A stretch of 40,484 nt of DNA from a virus, in IMG/VR virus record IMGVR_UViG_3300043444_000151, positions 1 through 40,484 of that record; one strand, 5' to 3'. Below are positions 1 through 6,525 of the stretch, in pieces. Position 1 is the stretch's first letter; the number at the start of each line of letters is the position of its first letter. Made by a program: the position numbers and the translations under genes. The notes under the pieces were generated by a model. It had not been told where the DNA came from. It made no database searches and was given only the letters and a program-made list of their open reading frames with translations.

Positions 1-144
1 GTTCGTAAGCATAAGGGCGAAGAGCATGATTGGTATGCTTGTCGTGAGTGTGGGAAGAAGTGGCGATCGGATTCTAAGAAGATTGGTCACACTACCCTGG
101 CTTGTAAGCGGTATCAAAAAGCGGTATACGGATTTGTAGTATAA
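1..144 (+). CDS. 3' end of a small zinc-finger-like protein (partial)
   Basis: An open frame runs from the first base to TAA at 142-144, so the start lies outside the window. The 47 visible residues are basic and contain a CxxC pair (ACREC) followed by a His and a later Cys, which suggests a small zinc-binding module. Function is unknown. It precedes a run of tiny rightward genes. Confidence 0.5.
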   Translation, partial: VRKHKGEEHDWYACRECGKKWRSDSKKIGHTTLACKRYQKAVYGFVV

Positions 145-167
145 ATGTCAGAGGGTAGGAGTATAGT

Positions 168-320
168 ATGACTATGAAAAGATACAGAGTAGACTACACC
201 GCAAGTTATTGGGTGGAAGCATTAGATGAAGACGAGGCTATTGACTTAGCCATTGAGGAACACAGCAAACTGCCTGACGGCGATTGGGAAGCAATAGAGA
301 TTGTGGAAGGAAGTAACTAA
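168..320 (+). CDS. Small hypothetical protein, 50 aa
   Basis: ATG at 168 follows a GTAGGAG Shine-Dalgarno about seven bases upstream. The protein is acidic; its pattern (RYRVDYTASYWVEA, then DEDEAIDLA) resembles small phage proteins with a beta-strand followed by a helix. Its stop codon shares one base with the next start (TAATG), so the two genes are probably translationally coupled. No function can be assigned. Confidence 0.6.
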   Translation: MTMKRYRVDYTASYWVEALDEDEAIDLAIEEHSKLPDGDWEAIEIVEGSN

Positions 321-433
321 TGGCAACTGAGGCACAAGAGCGTATCTGGGAAATCGTAAAGACTTGGGATGTAGACACATTCCTACGGGCGAAGGAACTA
401 TTTGCCCCAATTGATGAGGATGAGGACTACTGA
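320..433 (+). CDS. Small acidic hypothetical protein, 37 aa
   Basis: It starts inside the TAATG junction with the upstream gene and ends in a TGATG junction with the next, so it sits in a tightly packed operon. The protein is mostly helical and ends in an acidic DEDEDY tail. No family recognised; the evidence is gene packing and the open frame. Confidence 0.5.
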   Translation: MATEAQERIWEIVKTWDVDTFLRAKELFAPIDEDEDY

Positions 434-606
434 TGGCTGTATCAGAACTAGAACAGATTGGCTATGAGCAGGGTATGGCTGATATGAAAGACTATGTCGA
501 GAAGATGATTCGCAATGCTATTAACAATCCTGCTTTAGATGTAATCCCTGCTAGGATGACACTACAAGTACTGTTAGCCTCTCTGGCATACAACGAAGAG
601 GATTAG
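433..606 (+). CDS. Small hypothetical protein, 57 aa
   Basis: ATG at 433 overlaps the preceding TGA by one base. The predicted product is a mixed-charge helical protein (LEQIGYEQGMADMKDYVEKM). It is the last gene of this mini-operon; 112 bases with a promoter follow. Function unknown. Confidence 0.6.
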   Translation: MAVSELEQIGYEQGMADMKDYVEKMIRNAINNPALDVIPARMTLQVLLASLAYNEED

Positions 607-665
607 CCAGGGCCCCCCAAATCTTATGTAAGGTAGTTAGTCTTAAAAATATCTTTACGAAGCTA

Positions 666-694
666 TTGACTTTTTTCCCAGTTTTTGAGATAAT
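666..694 (+). promoter_or_regulatory. Sigma-A-type promoter TTGACT-17-GATAAT
   Basis: TTGACT at 666-671 and GATAAT at 689-694 are separated by 17 bases. The start site would fall near 701, just before the AGGAAAG ribosome site, so the leader is only about 18 bases long. It should drive the operon beginning at 719. Confidence 0.75.
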
Positions 695-718
695 TGAGTA
701 TCAGGAAAGTAGGACTTC

Positions 719-949
719 ATGACACAAATATATGTAGATAAGAAACCATCTGTCTCATCCACTACATGGACCAGGATCTTCCATAATGGTGGTGTAGACG
801 TATATGAATCAGATAAGTATTACGACTTCTATAAAGTTTCCCCCAAGTCTGGCAAGCCTAAGTATTTCTTTGGTGAGACTGCTTGGATGGACACGCAGCG
901 GTTTGCTGTTGACAATTCAGACTTTTCAGCTTATAATATATTTAACTAA
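719..949 (+). CDS. Hypothetical protein, 76 aa
   Basis: First gene after the 666-694 promoter. The GAAAGTAG ribosome site lies exactly six bases before the ATG, as in the next three genes. The protein is rich in aromatic and charged residues (YESDKYYDFYKVSPKSGKPKYFFG) and looks like a compact beta-rich cytoplasmic protein. No signal peptide or membrane segment; function unknown. Confidence 0.7.
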   Translation: MTQIYVDKKPSVSSTTWTRIFHNGGVDVYESDKYYDFYKVSPKSGKPKYFFGETAWMDTQRFAVDNSDFSAYNIFN

Positions 950-971
950 CCCCAATAGAAAGTAGATAACC

Positions 972-1526
972 ATGGGAACTCGTGGACTAACTAAAGTAAT
1001 TGACAAAGACAACGTAACACGTATTGCACAATATGGACAATGGGACCACTATCCAGAGGGTCAGGGTGTAAAGATTCTATCTATCCTTACTACTGACCGT
1101 TATGCTGTAGAAGAGTTAGAGTTAGCATTGGATAAGTGTTACTTTACTACCGAGGCAGAGCGTGAGTCTATTTATTCTGACTACAATTCTAAGTACCCCG
1201 AAACTACGCACATGAAGAAGTTTAGTTCAATGGTTCCTAGTCTTAGTAGAGATACCTGTGGCGACATTCTAAATGTAGTTCGTTGGTCTGCTGGACCTAT
1301 CCCCCTCATGGATGAATCAGAGTTTGAGAGTGACGACCTATTCTGTGAGGGTGTTTACGAAATCAACTACAACACTAATAAGTTTATTAGTAAGCATGGT
1401 GGGGTAACTGTAGAGTTCCCACTAGACAAACTACCCACCCATGAGGAATACCTACAGGGGTTTATCCGAGCAAGATTAGATCTGGATTTGCGTGAGGTAG
1501 TTGACAACGCAAACGTTTTGTTCTAA
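972..1526 (+). CDS. Conserved phage protein (MGTRG...QYGQWD family), 184 aa
   Basis: The N-terminus MGTRGLTKVIDKDNVTRIA followed by QYGQWDHYPEGQG is a signature I recognise from a widespread uncharacterised family in phages and some bacteria. Residues 1-40 carry the conserved part; the rest is acidic and variable. GAAAGTAG lies six bases before the start. Biochemical role unknown. Confidence 0.8.
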   Translation: MGTRGLTKVIDKDNVTRIAQYGQWDHYPEGQGVKILSILTTDRYAVEELELALDKCYFTTEAERESIYSDYNSKYPETTHMKKFSSMVPSLSRDTCGDILNVVRWSAGPIPLMDESEFESDDLFCEGVYEINYNTNKFISKHGGVTVEFPLDKLPTHEEYLQGFIRARLDLDLREVVDNANVLF

Positions 1527-1557
1527 AATAGTATTACCCTAAAGAAAGTAGACCCTA

Positions 1558-2085
1558 ATGCATGTATTGCAATGGATAGCCGTTCAAGCAGACGACAAAG
1601 ACCAAGCCTTCCGTTCAGTCAAAGATTATCTTGAGACTGCTATGGGAAGCGAATACAGTTATGCTTCATGGTATGACTGGTTTGTGACTGGTGGCGGTAG
1701 GTGGAACCCTAACCCTGATAGTCAGTATAACGATGATGACCAATCAATGGTTATATCATTTGAGACAGACCCTGACCTATTTGAAGAGCAGGTTCTAAAG
1801 TCTTTGGAGAACCGTAAGGCAGAGTTTGACAGTTACGCTAAGGATATCAATCCAGATATTCTTACTAAGATTATCTCTGATTACAATCCACGTGATAAGA
1901 TGTTTGCTGCATTCTCAGAGATGTATCCTATCAAGAAGATTATTGATATGGCATATGGTGAGTGGGACTATAACTCATATTTCTTTGACTGCCACCACGA
2001 TAGCACTACCCCAGCATATATGTTCGAGAGTATTGACAACGGAACTAAAAACTGGTATATTGTTCCTGTAGACTTCCATTTCTAA
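1558..2085 (+). CDS. Conserved hypothetical protein with WYDWFVTGGGRW motif, 175 aa
   Basis: Residues around 38-50 (WYDWFVTGGGRWN) resemble a motif in small phage proteins of unknown role. The N-terminal VLQWIAVQADDKDQAFRSV pattern is a beta-strand/helix of the kind seen in ferredoxin-like folds. GAAAGTAG is six bases before the start. It sits in the same operon as the MGTRG-family gene, so the two may act together. Confidence 0.7.
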   Translation: MHVLQWIAVQADDKDQAFRSVKDYLETAMGSEYSYASWYDWFVTGGGRWNPNPDSQYNDDDQSMVISFETDPDLFEEQVLKSLENRKAEFDSYAKDINPDILTKIISDYNPRDKMFAAFSEMYPIKKIIDMAYGEWDYNSYFFDCHHDSTTPAYMFESIDNGTKNWYIVPVDFHF

Positions 2086-2099
2086 GAAAGTAGGCAATG

Positions 2100-2537
2100 A
2101 TGAGCAAGTTTTACACATATGACGCTTGGGTAAATACCTTCAAGCCAATCAAAAATCATCTTGTTAAGTATGACCAACTAACCTTCGAGACCTATGGCGA
2201 AGAGGTAGAGTTTGTTACTAAGGCTGACAACAAGTATATCTGGACTGAGGTAGATGGCGACAGTGGTTGCTACATTATCGCAGGGTATCACTATGTGAAC
2301 CGTATCCACTACTACATTACCGAGAACCCTTGGGAAGACGAGTACACTGAAGTTCCTACTTGGGTATACCGCACCTGTGACTGTCAAGATGAAGAGACTG
2401 ACGGTGTCCTTACTTGGAATGGTGACCCTAACCCTGATTGCGAAGAGTGTGACGGCGACGGTACTATTGACATCCCATGCGATACCGTGGTAGACTTGAA
2501 AAACATCTATGGACAGGAGACAGACATTGTTGCGTAA
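2100..2537 (+). CDS. Protein with DnaJ-like zinc-finger cysteines, about 145 aa
   Basis: The C-terminal half has CDC, then CEECDGDGT, then a final Cys, like half of a DnaJ central zinc finger (CxxCxGxG). The N-terminal 90 residues are Trp/Tyr-rich and unrecognised. ATG codons occur at 2097 and 2100. I chose 2100 because it gives the same six-base spacing from GAAAGTAG as the three upstream genes. Confidence 0.7.
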   Translation: MSKFYTYDAWVNTFKPIKNHLVKYDQLTFETYGEEVEFVTKADNKYIWTEVDGDSGCYIIAGYHYVNRIHYYITENPWEDEYTEVPTWVYRTCDCQDEETDGVLTWNGDPNPDCEECDGDGTIDIPCDTVVDLKNIYGQETDIVA

Positions 2538-2859
2538 CAAGAATGCAGGACGAGAGCTGGTCGACTATGACCTCAATATCTTTATGGATGAGATTGAAGA
2601 CCGCAATGGTGACTGGCACTATGACCCTACGTCGTGGAAGATTCACGTATACAAGTACGAGGCTGGAGGTCACCAGGAGGTGGACCAGCCATACGAGCTA
2701 GCACCTGAAGAGATACGAGCTTTAGGACTCAACAGTGATGAGTACTTCGAAGGTGGAGATGCATGGTACGGCATGCAGGGGTACCTACAGGACTACTGGG
2801 AGATTATTCCAGATACCATCAAAGCTTATCTTGAGTCATTCCCCAAGTACAAAGACTAA
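2527..2859 (+). CDS. Acidic hypothetical protein, about 110 aa
   Basis: The frame is open from an ATG at 2509, but that codon has no ribosome site. AGGAG at 2515-2519 places TTG codons at 2527 or 2530 at normal distance, so a TTG start overlapping the upstream gene by about 10 bases is more likely. The protein is acidic and rich in Tyr and Trp (YFEGGDAWYGMQGYLQDYWE). Last gene of the operon; function unknown. Confidence 0.65.
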   Translation: MLRNKNAGRELVDYDLNIFMDEIEDRNGDWHYDPTSWKIHVYKYEAGGHQEVDQPYELAPEEIRALGLNSDEYFEGGDAWYGMQGYLQDYWEIIPDTIKAYLESFPKYKD

Positions 2860-2870
2860 TTAAATAAACT

Positions 2871-2986
2871 TCCTACGTCGAGCCTAGCTCCGTAGGACGT
2901 GTAACACAAACCTAGTTAGGGGTAGCTGGGATGTTACACGAGGGGGTGTTGAGAGAACTTTCCTACTTTCACTCTTGACACCCCCT
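2871..2986 (+). other. Three consecutive hairpins between operons
   Basis: Three inverted repeats follow each other: TCCTACG 2871-2877 with CGTAGGA 2891-2897; CGTGTAACA 2898-2906 with TGTTACACG 2932-2940; AGGGGGTGT 2941-2949 with ACACCCCCT 2978-2986. None ends in a clear T-run. The last arm overlaps the -35 box of the next promoter. They could terminate the upstream operon, form operators, or be a structured RNA. Confidence 0.6.
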
Positions 2987-3003
2987 ACTAACTTTGATAC
3001 AAT
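2975..3003 (+). promoter_or_regulatory. Strong promoter TTGACA-17-TACAAT
   Basis: Consensus -35 TTGACA at 2975-2980 and TACAAT at 2998-3003 with an ideal 17-base spacer. The predicted start near 3010 falls inside the ribosome site (AAGGGAG 3007-3013) of the gene at 3019, giving a nearly leaderless message. The -35 overlaps a hairpin arm. Confidence 0.8.
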
Positions 3004-3018
3004 GACAAGGGAGAACAA

Positions 3019-3228
3019 ATGAGAATACGACAGACAAAGGAACTGCGAGTTGCTAACAAGATTTCAGACCTAGTGAATGACCTAACGCTAGACCTAGACC
3101 AAGTCGGGGTATACCTAGCGACAAACAACCCAATCACATACAGACGAATTCAAGAGATAGCAGAAGCAGCACTCTGGGAAAAAGAAGAAAGATACAACGA
3201 GGTTACTGATGACAACTACCTTTTCTGA
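3019..3228 (+). CDS. Small hypothetical helical protein, 69 aa
   Basis: ATG at 3019 follows a GGGAG site. The sequence is a charged helical protein (ELRVANKISDLVNDL, then RRIQEIAEAALWEKEERY), possibly a small DNA-binding or adaptor protein, but no motif is diagnostic. It overlaps the next gene by 20 bases. Confidence 0.65.
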   Translation: MRIRQTKELRVANKISDLVNDLTLDLDQVGVYLATNNPITYRRIQEIAEAALWEKEERYNEVTDDNYLF

Positions 3229-3481
3229 TAAGGCAAACATTCTGGCAGACCTATGGCTAAATTATCGTGATGACGAGGAGTTTCAGGACTTCATCACATA
3301 CAACGATTTGGGACTGCCACTAGCCTATGCTTATGCTAACGGAATTCTGGATAACGCAACACTAATGCTTGAACAGTTTATCAATGAAACATTTGATTTG
3401 TTGTTGAAGGGTTTGGGTATTCAGGAAGATGTTGGGTTTGAAACCCTAGAGGGTGTTCTAAGGTTCAACGATAGCGAATAG
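3209..3481 (+). CDS. Small acidic hypothetical protein, 90 aa
   Basis: Starts inside the preceding gene with GAGG six bases before the ATG. Mostly alpha-helical and acidic (ILADLWLNYRDDEEFQDFI). No recognised domain. It is the last rightward gene before the repeat-rich non-coding region. Confidence 0.65.
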   Translation: MTTTFSDKANILADLWLNYRDDEEFQDFITYNDLGLPLAYAYANGILDNATLMLEQFINETFDLLLKGLGIQEDVGFETLEGVLRFNDSE

Positions 3482-3519
3482 GTAAGCACCTCCGATCCCT
3501 GGTTTAGGCTGGGGATTGG

Positions 3520-3544
3520 GGGGCCCCTAAATAAGTAGGGCCCC
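3520..3544 (+). terminator. GC-rich hairpin after the rightward operon
   Basis: GGGGCCC (3520-3526) pairs with GGGCCCC (3538-3544) around an AT-rich loop, 40 bases after the last rightward stop codon. A weaker hairpin (ATCCC...GGGAT, 3495-3515) precedes it. No T-run follows, so classical termination is not certain. Confidence 0.45.
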
Positions 3545-4302
3545 ATATCAAACCACATATGTCAATATCCCCAAAATAACAAATTGATTACGATCTCCAA
3601 ACCTTTTTCCCCGAAATAGACATTACGAACGCTTCTCAAAAAATCGCTGAAAGTTATTACGATCCCAAACCTTATATCCCCAAACCTTCCTATCTCCAAA
3701 CCAGGCTATCTCCAATCAGGTATTACGATCCCTATAGTATTTCTCCTATATAGGTTTTTGTATATGAGGTTTGGTTATTGTGTACCCCCGATTTTTGAGG
3801 GGGGCACAAATCGAGGGTATCCAAACCATACCACCTGATAAGCATTTCCCCCTATATAATATACATTACGATCCCTATATAAATATCCCCAGATTATCAA
3901 ACCTTTATATAAAGTTTTAATAAAAAACCTATATATTTCTTGACAAATCAGGATATTTATGATAGGGGTTTATAGGGGTTTGGGCAGGTAATTATATCAA
4001 GGATATGAAGGTTTGTCAAGGTTTGGCTATGGGGGTTTGGGGATATGGGGATACAGGGTTTGGAGGTTTGGGGATACTAGATATGGGGTTTGGCATTACG
4101 ATCGCCCCTATATATGGGCTCAATTACCCAAACCACTTCTCTCCACTTTGCTCCACAATCCAAACAAACATAATCAGTAAGATATTTTTACCAAACCACA
4201 CCATCAGAAAGGTATCAAAACAGCCTTCTAAGGGGTCATAGAGACACTTTTATCTATCTCTGACATAAGATTTCGAGGGTATTTACAAGCTATGATATCG
4301 GG
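3545..4302. repeat. Non-coding region with CCAAACC/GGTTTGG and ATTACGATC repeats
   Basis: No credible gene is seen. CCAAACC occurs at 3597, 3665, 3680, 3696, 3821, 4128 and 4191. Its complement GGTTTGG occurs at 3768, 3977, 4020, 4034, 4057, 4065 and 4087, so the strand bias flips near 3950. ATTACGATC is at 3587, 3656, 3722, 3865 and 4095 (variant at 3622). An imperfect hairpin (3783-3794 with 3808-3819) and many CTATATA stretches are present. The region lies between converging transcription units and could be a replication origin, terminator zone or protein-binding array. Confidence 0.75.
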
Positions 4303-4374
4303 TTATCGGGATAGCCAGCTACCAAGAAAAGCTCCTATAAACACTATCAAACCTAACAGTATCAGGTCTATCAC
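4303..4374 (-). CDS. Tiny membrane peptide, 23 aa
   Basis: Starts with GTG at 4374-4372, overlapping the TGA of the upstream peptide gene (GTGA), and ends at TAA 4305-4303. The peptide is one hydrophobic helix (IDLILLGLIVFIGAF) with a basic end (WLSR). Same length and layout as its neighbour, suggesting a pair made by coupled translation. Function unknown; phage membrane micropeptides can act in lysis or exclusion, but that is conjecture. Confidence 0.45.
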   Translation of the reverse strand: MIDLILLGLIVFIGAFLGSWLSR

Positions 4375-4442
4375 TTGTCTGTCCACCAAGCAATAATAAG
4401 TGTTATACCTAGTAGTATTACAATAAGAATTGTTTCTTGCAT
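4371..4442 (-). CDS. Tiny membrane peptide, 23 aa
   Basis: ATG at 4442 follows AGAAAGA about nine bases upstream, which matches the end of the anti-Shine-Dalgarno. The peptide is almost entirely one transmembrane helix (ETILIVILLGITLIIAWW) with a charged TDK end. It lies 56 bases downstream of the gene ending at 4498 and overlaps the next micropeptide by four bases. Confidence 0.5.
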   Translation of the reverse strand: MQETILIVILLGITLIIAWWTDK

Positions 4443-4497
4443 ATAGGGTTCTTTCTTATATAGGTTGGGATGGTGTCCTTATGGATACCCCCGAAAG

Positions 4498-4971
4498 TTA
4501 CAGATAATCTTGGATATGCTCTATAGACTTTAGATCAGATTGTGGTACCCACCATGCATCTGGTCTTCCGTTACCTGGGTTGCTATAGTATTTATCTTGC
4601 TTAGCTATCTTACCAGGAATGAAACCTTTGATATCATACTCTGGTGCTTCTCCAGTTACTAAGACATACACATGCTCAGAGTTGTCTGGACCTCTTACGA
4701 TAAGTCTATAGTTATCTTGACTAGCCCATCTAACCTGAACCTTGTCAGCTACATCTGCACCTTTAAATCCTTTACCTGCTCCTGCACTATAGTATATGTT
4801 TAATACTTTGGATACTGCTAGTTCAGCTCCGTACCCCTCGATATTCTCAGTCCAGCCATTACCAATAAACCCATGCTGGTTTTTACGATTATGAACGATA
4901 GCATCAATTCCTCTATGGACAGCAACTGAGGCTGCCATAGCAATTTCTTCAGGAGATAGCTTTACTTTCAT
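4498..4971 (-). CDS. Conserved phage protein, possible PD-(D/E)XK fold, 157 aa
   Basis: The central part has a Gly-x-Glu (GYGAELAVSK), an Asp (GADVAD) and a VQVRW strand in the order expected for a restriction-endonuclease-like fold, followed by YVLVTGEAPEYDIKGFI. I recall similar phage proteins of unknown function, and the catalytic Lys is not clear. It overlaps the upstream gene by four bases (ATGA). A nuclease role is only a possibility. Confidence 0.65.
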   Translation of the reverse strand: MKVKLSPEEIAMAASVAVHRGIDAIVHNRKNQHGFIGNGWTENIEGYGAELAVSKVLNIYYSAGAGKGFKGADVADKVQVRWASQDNYRLIVRGPDNSEHVYVLVTGEAPEYDIKGFIPGKIAKQDKYYSNPGNGRPDAWWVPQSDLKSIEHIQDYL

Positions 4972-5174
4972 GGTCTTTTAATATACTCCCAGATAGCATC
5001 TGAGTTCTTCTTTAGCTCTTCGGCTAACTCAACAGAAATGTGAATATCAGTATAGTGACTTATCTTACCAACTGGTCCATGGTTATTATTTACACAGGTG
5101 TACACCATCTGCTCACCTTCAAGACTATACATCATCAGAAAGCCACAGACAGAACAGTATTGCTTACTAACCAT
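4968..5174 (-). CDS. Small zinc-ribbon-like protein, 68 aa
   Basis: CSVC near residue 7 and a later Cys followed by NNNHG could form a zinc site; the second half is a charged helix (VELAEELKKNSDAIWEYI). It overlaps both neighbours by a few bases, so it belongs to the 5499-4303 operon. Function unknown. Confidence 0.65.
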   Translation of the reverse strand: MVSKQYCSVCGFLMMYSLEGEQMVYTCVNNNHGPVGKISHYTDIHISVELAEELKKNSDAIWEYIKRP

Positions 5175-5499
5175 TCAGCCACTCCATCAACTCAGGATTA
5201 TCTTTCATTAGCATTAGAAAAGCGTTCTCATATACTCCAATAAAGAAGTGCTCCCACTCTTCAAAGTCAGCTTTCTTCTTTGGCATGCCGTTCTCAAATA
5301 TCATACGCATAGAATGTAGAATCTCATGCATCAGAGTTACCTGCTGTTTGCTAAGGCTAAGATTGTTTGCTATTACGATTAGGTTGCCAATGTCTAGAGT
5401 GTAGCCATAGTTATTGTCATTTAGCATACCGTCTGACTGCGGATCTCTAAACTCAATCCTAAACACTTGTGGACCTATCTTTACTTGCTTTGGTCTCAT
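5167..5499 (-). CDS. HExxH zinc-metallopeptidase-like protein, 110 aa
   Basis: LMHEILHSM at residues 57-64 contains the zincin motif HExxH (H58, E59, H62), preceded by beta-strands (FRIEFRD, GNLIVIANNLSLSKQQ) as in small phage metallopeptidases and SprT/ImmA-like domains. A third ligand is likely a downstream Glu but cannot be fixed. First gene of a leftward operon with a full consensus promoter at 5558-5530. Peptidase activity is inferred from the motif alone. Confidence 0.75.
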   Translation of the reverse strand: MRPKQVKIGPQVFRIEFRDPQSDGMLNDNNYGYTLDIGNLIVIANNLSLSKQQVTLMHEILHSMRMIFENGMPKKKADFEEWEHFFIGVYENAFLMLMKDNPELMEWLNG

Positions 5500-5529
5500 A
5501 GATTACGCTTTCTGTTTGACTTTTACTTT

Positions 5530-5558
5530 ATTATAAGACATTACGATCTGCTTGTCAA
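5530..5558 (-). promoter_or_regulatory. Consensus promoter TTGACA-17-TATAAT (leftward)
   Basis: Read on the minus strand, TTGACA (5558-5553), a 17-base spacer and TATAAT (5535-5530) match the sigma-A consensus. It drives the HExxH operon at 5499. The spacer contains one ATTACGATC repeat (5540-5548), the element otherwise found in the non-coding region. Its -35 overlaps the -35 of the rightward promoter. Confidence 0.85.
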
Positions 5559-5580
5559 TACCCCTGGATTTTGCTATACT
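5552..5580 (+). promoter_or_regulatory. Promoter TTGTCA-17-TATACT giving a leaderless mRNA
   Basis: TTGTCA 5552-5557 and TATACT 5575-5580, 17 bases apart. The ATG at 5587 is six bases after the -10 box, so transcription should start at or next to the start codon. It shares five -35 bases with the divergent promoter. Confidence 0.75.
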
Positions 5581-5586
5581 TTATAG

Positions 5587-5748
5587 ATGAATAGAAAACC
5601 ACACCAGTTCAAAGAATTCCCTAAGCCCATCACTCTGATTGTTTACACAAAGACACCGTCCAAGTGGCTACTTGTTGACAGAGAGACAGGTGCTACCTAT
5701 GAGGGAAACCCTAGAGGAAACTGGGACAAGATCGAACCTAAGAAGTAG
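5587..5748 (+). CDS. Small basic hypothetical protein, 53 aa
   Basis: A short rightward gene inside an otherwise leftward block, read from a predicted leaderless transcript. The protein is basic with a central beta-hairpin-like stretch (PITLIVYTKTPSKWLLVDRETG). Its end overlaps the end of the leftward gene at 5738 by 11 bases. Function unknown; the strong promoter argues that it is real. Confidence 0.6.
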   Translation: MNRKPHQFKEFPKPITLIVYTKTPSKWLLVDRETGATYEGNPRGNWDKIEPKK

Positions 5749-5929
5749 TCTTGTAGACTCCGTCTATAATATCCTTTACGATCTCAAATAGTTTATCTTG
5801 AAATAGCGGTGTTCTAGTTCTATTTGATAGCTCTTCTACCTCATAGACTTCTGCCATAATTCTTTGGCGTTCTAGGATTCTTCCCTTTTGTACCCAGGAT
5901 TCAATCCCTAGCTCAGGGTCATCATGCAT
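5738..5929 (-). CDS. Small helical hypothetical protein, 63 aa
   Basis: AAGGAG lies four bases before ATG 5929. The product is a charged helical protein (GRILERQRIMAEVYEVEELSNRTR). It overlaps the DenV-like gene by eight bases and is co-transcribed with it. No domain recognised. Confidence 0.65.
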   Translation of the reverse strand: MHDDPELGIESWVQKGRILERQRIMAEVYEVEELSNRTRTPLFQDKLFEIVKDIIDGVYKTTS

Positions 5930-6407
5930 GCTGCTCCTTGTGGGTTACCCAGTAGTATTGGCAACGGTCACAGCAAGGTTCATTGTCTTGGCTAATGACT
6001 GCTTCCTTAAATCCATAATAATATACATCATCTTTACGGTACAGGTTAGCCTTGTGCGTGGTGGTTATCTTACGCATAATGGCTTTGTCGTTGTACCAGC
6101 TTGGAAGTCCGTTACCCCATCGATCAATTGTACGTACACGAAGGTTAATCAGGTTCTCTTCGTTCTTGTCAGTCTTAATGCCACGACGTTTGGCTTCCCG
6201 AACCATGGCTAGGATATAGTCGAATAGAGAGTTTTCAAAGCCACGCCACATCTTAACAGCTGGGTGGTTACGCCACCCTGCACGAGGGTCATCGTTCATA
6301 AGAACGTTCATAATCTGGTAGCCTTCTAGGATTTGTTTGTTAAGACGCTTAGAGTCCAAGGCATGTGCAGATTTGTCAAAGTCTTTGTATGGTAGGAAGG
6401 TTTGCAT
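5922..6407 (-). CDS. MSMEG_6728 / T4 endonuclease V-like protein, 161 aa
   Basis: The N-terminus MQTFLPYKDFDKSAHALDSKRLNKQ followed by GWRNHPAVKMWRGFE matches, from memory, the actinobacterial MSMEG_6728 family, related to the pyrimidine-dimer glycosylase DenV. A role in repair of UV damage is therefore plausible. The C-terminus adds a Cys cluster (CCDRC) and a His-rich tail. AAGGAAA precedes the start, and a consensus promoter lies at 6473-6445. Confidence 0.75.
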   Translation of the reverse strand: MQTFLPYKDFDKSAHALDSKRLNKQILEGYQIMNVLMNDDPRAGWRNHPAVKMWRGFENSLFDYILAMVREAKRRGIKTDKNEENLINLRVRTIDRWGNGLPSWYNDKAIMRKITTTHKANLYRKDDVYYYGFKEAVISQDNEPCCDRCQYYWVTHKEQHA

Positions 6408-6444
6408 GGTTTCCTTAAATGAATGTTATTGTTCTCTTAATGAA

Positions 6445-6473
6445 AGTATACAGGGGATGGTAGAGAATGTCAA
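6445..6473 (-). promoter_or_regulatory. Promoter TTGACA-17-TATACT (leftward) with overlapping palindrome
   Basis: TTGACA (6473-6468) and TATACT (6450-6445) with a 17-base spacer on the minus strand, upstream of the gene at 6407. The palindrome CAAGCC-TTT-GGCTTG (6471-6485) overlaps the -35 and could be an operator or the terminator of the upstream gene. Two copies of TTTACCGCC (6498 and 6512) lie just upstream. Confidence 0.8.
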
Positions 6474-6525
6474 GCCTTTGGCTTGTACTACCTCTTATTT
6501 ACCGCCGAGCTTTTACCGCCCGAAC

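Noticed and set aside
1826-2540. Overlapping frames in the 1558-2537 genes, on either strand
   Set aside because: They lie inside better-supported genes with strong ribosome sites and have no promoter or site of their own.
3940-3968. Possible promoter starting with TTGACA at 3940
   Set aside because: No -10 box lies at 15-19 bases (TATGAT is too close), and no gene follows.
4005-4241. Rightward open frame of 78 codons in the repeat region
   Set aside because: It translates the GGTTTGGGG repeats into a Gly-rich sequence, has no ribosome site and no gene-like composition; the repeats themselves explain it.
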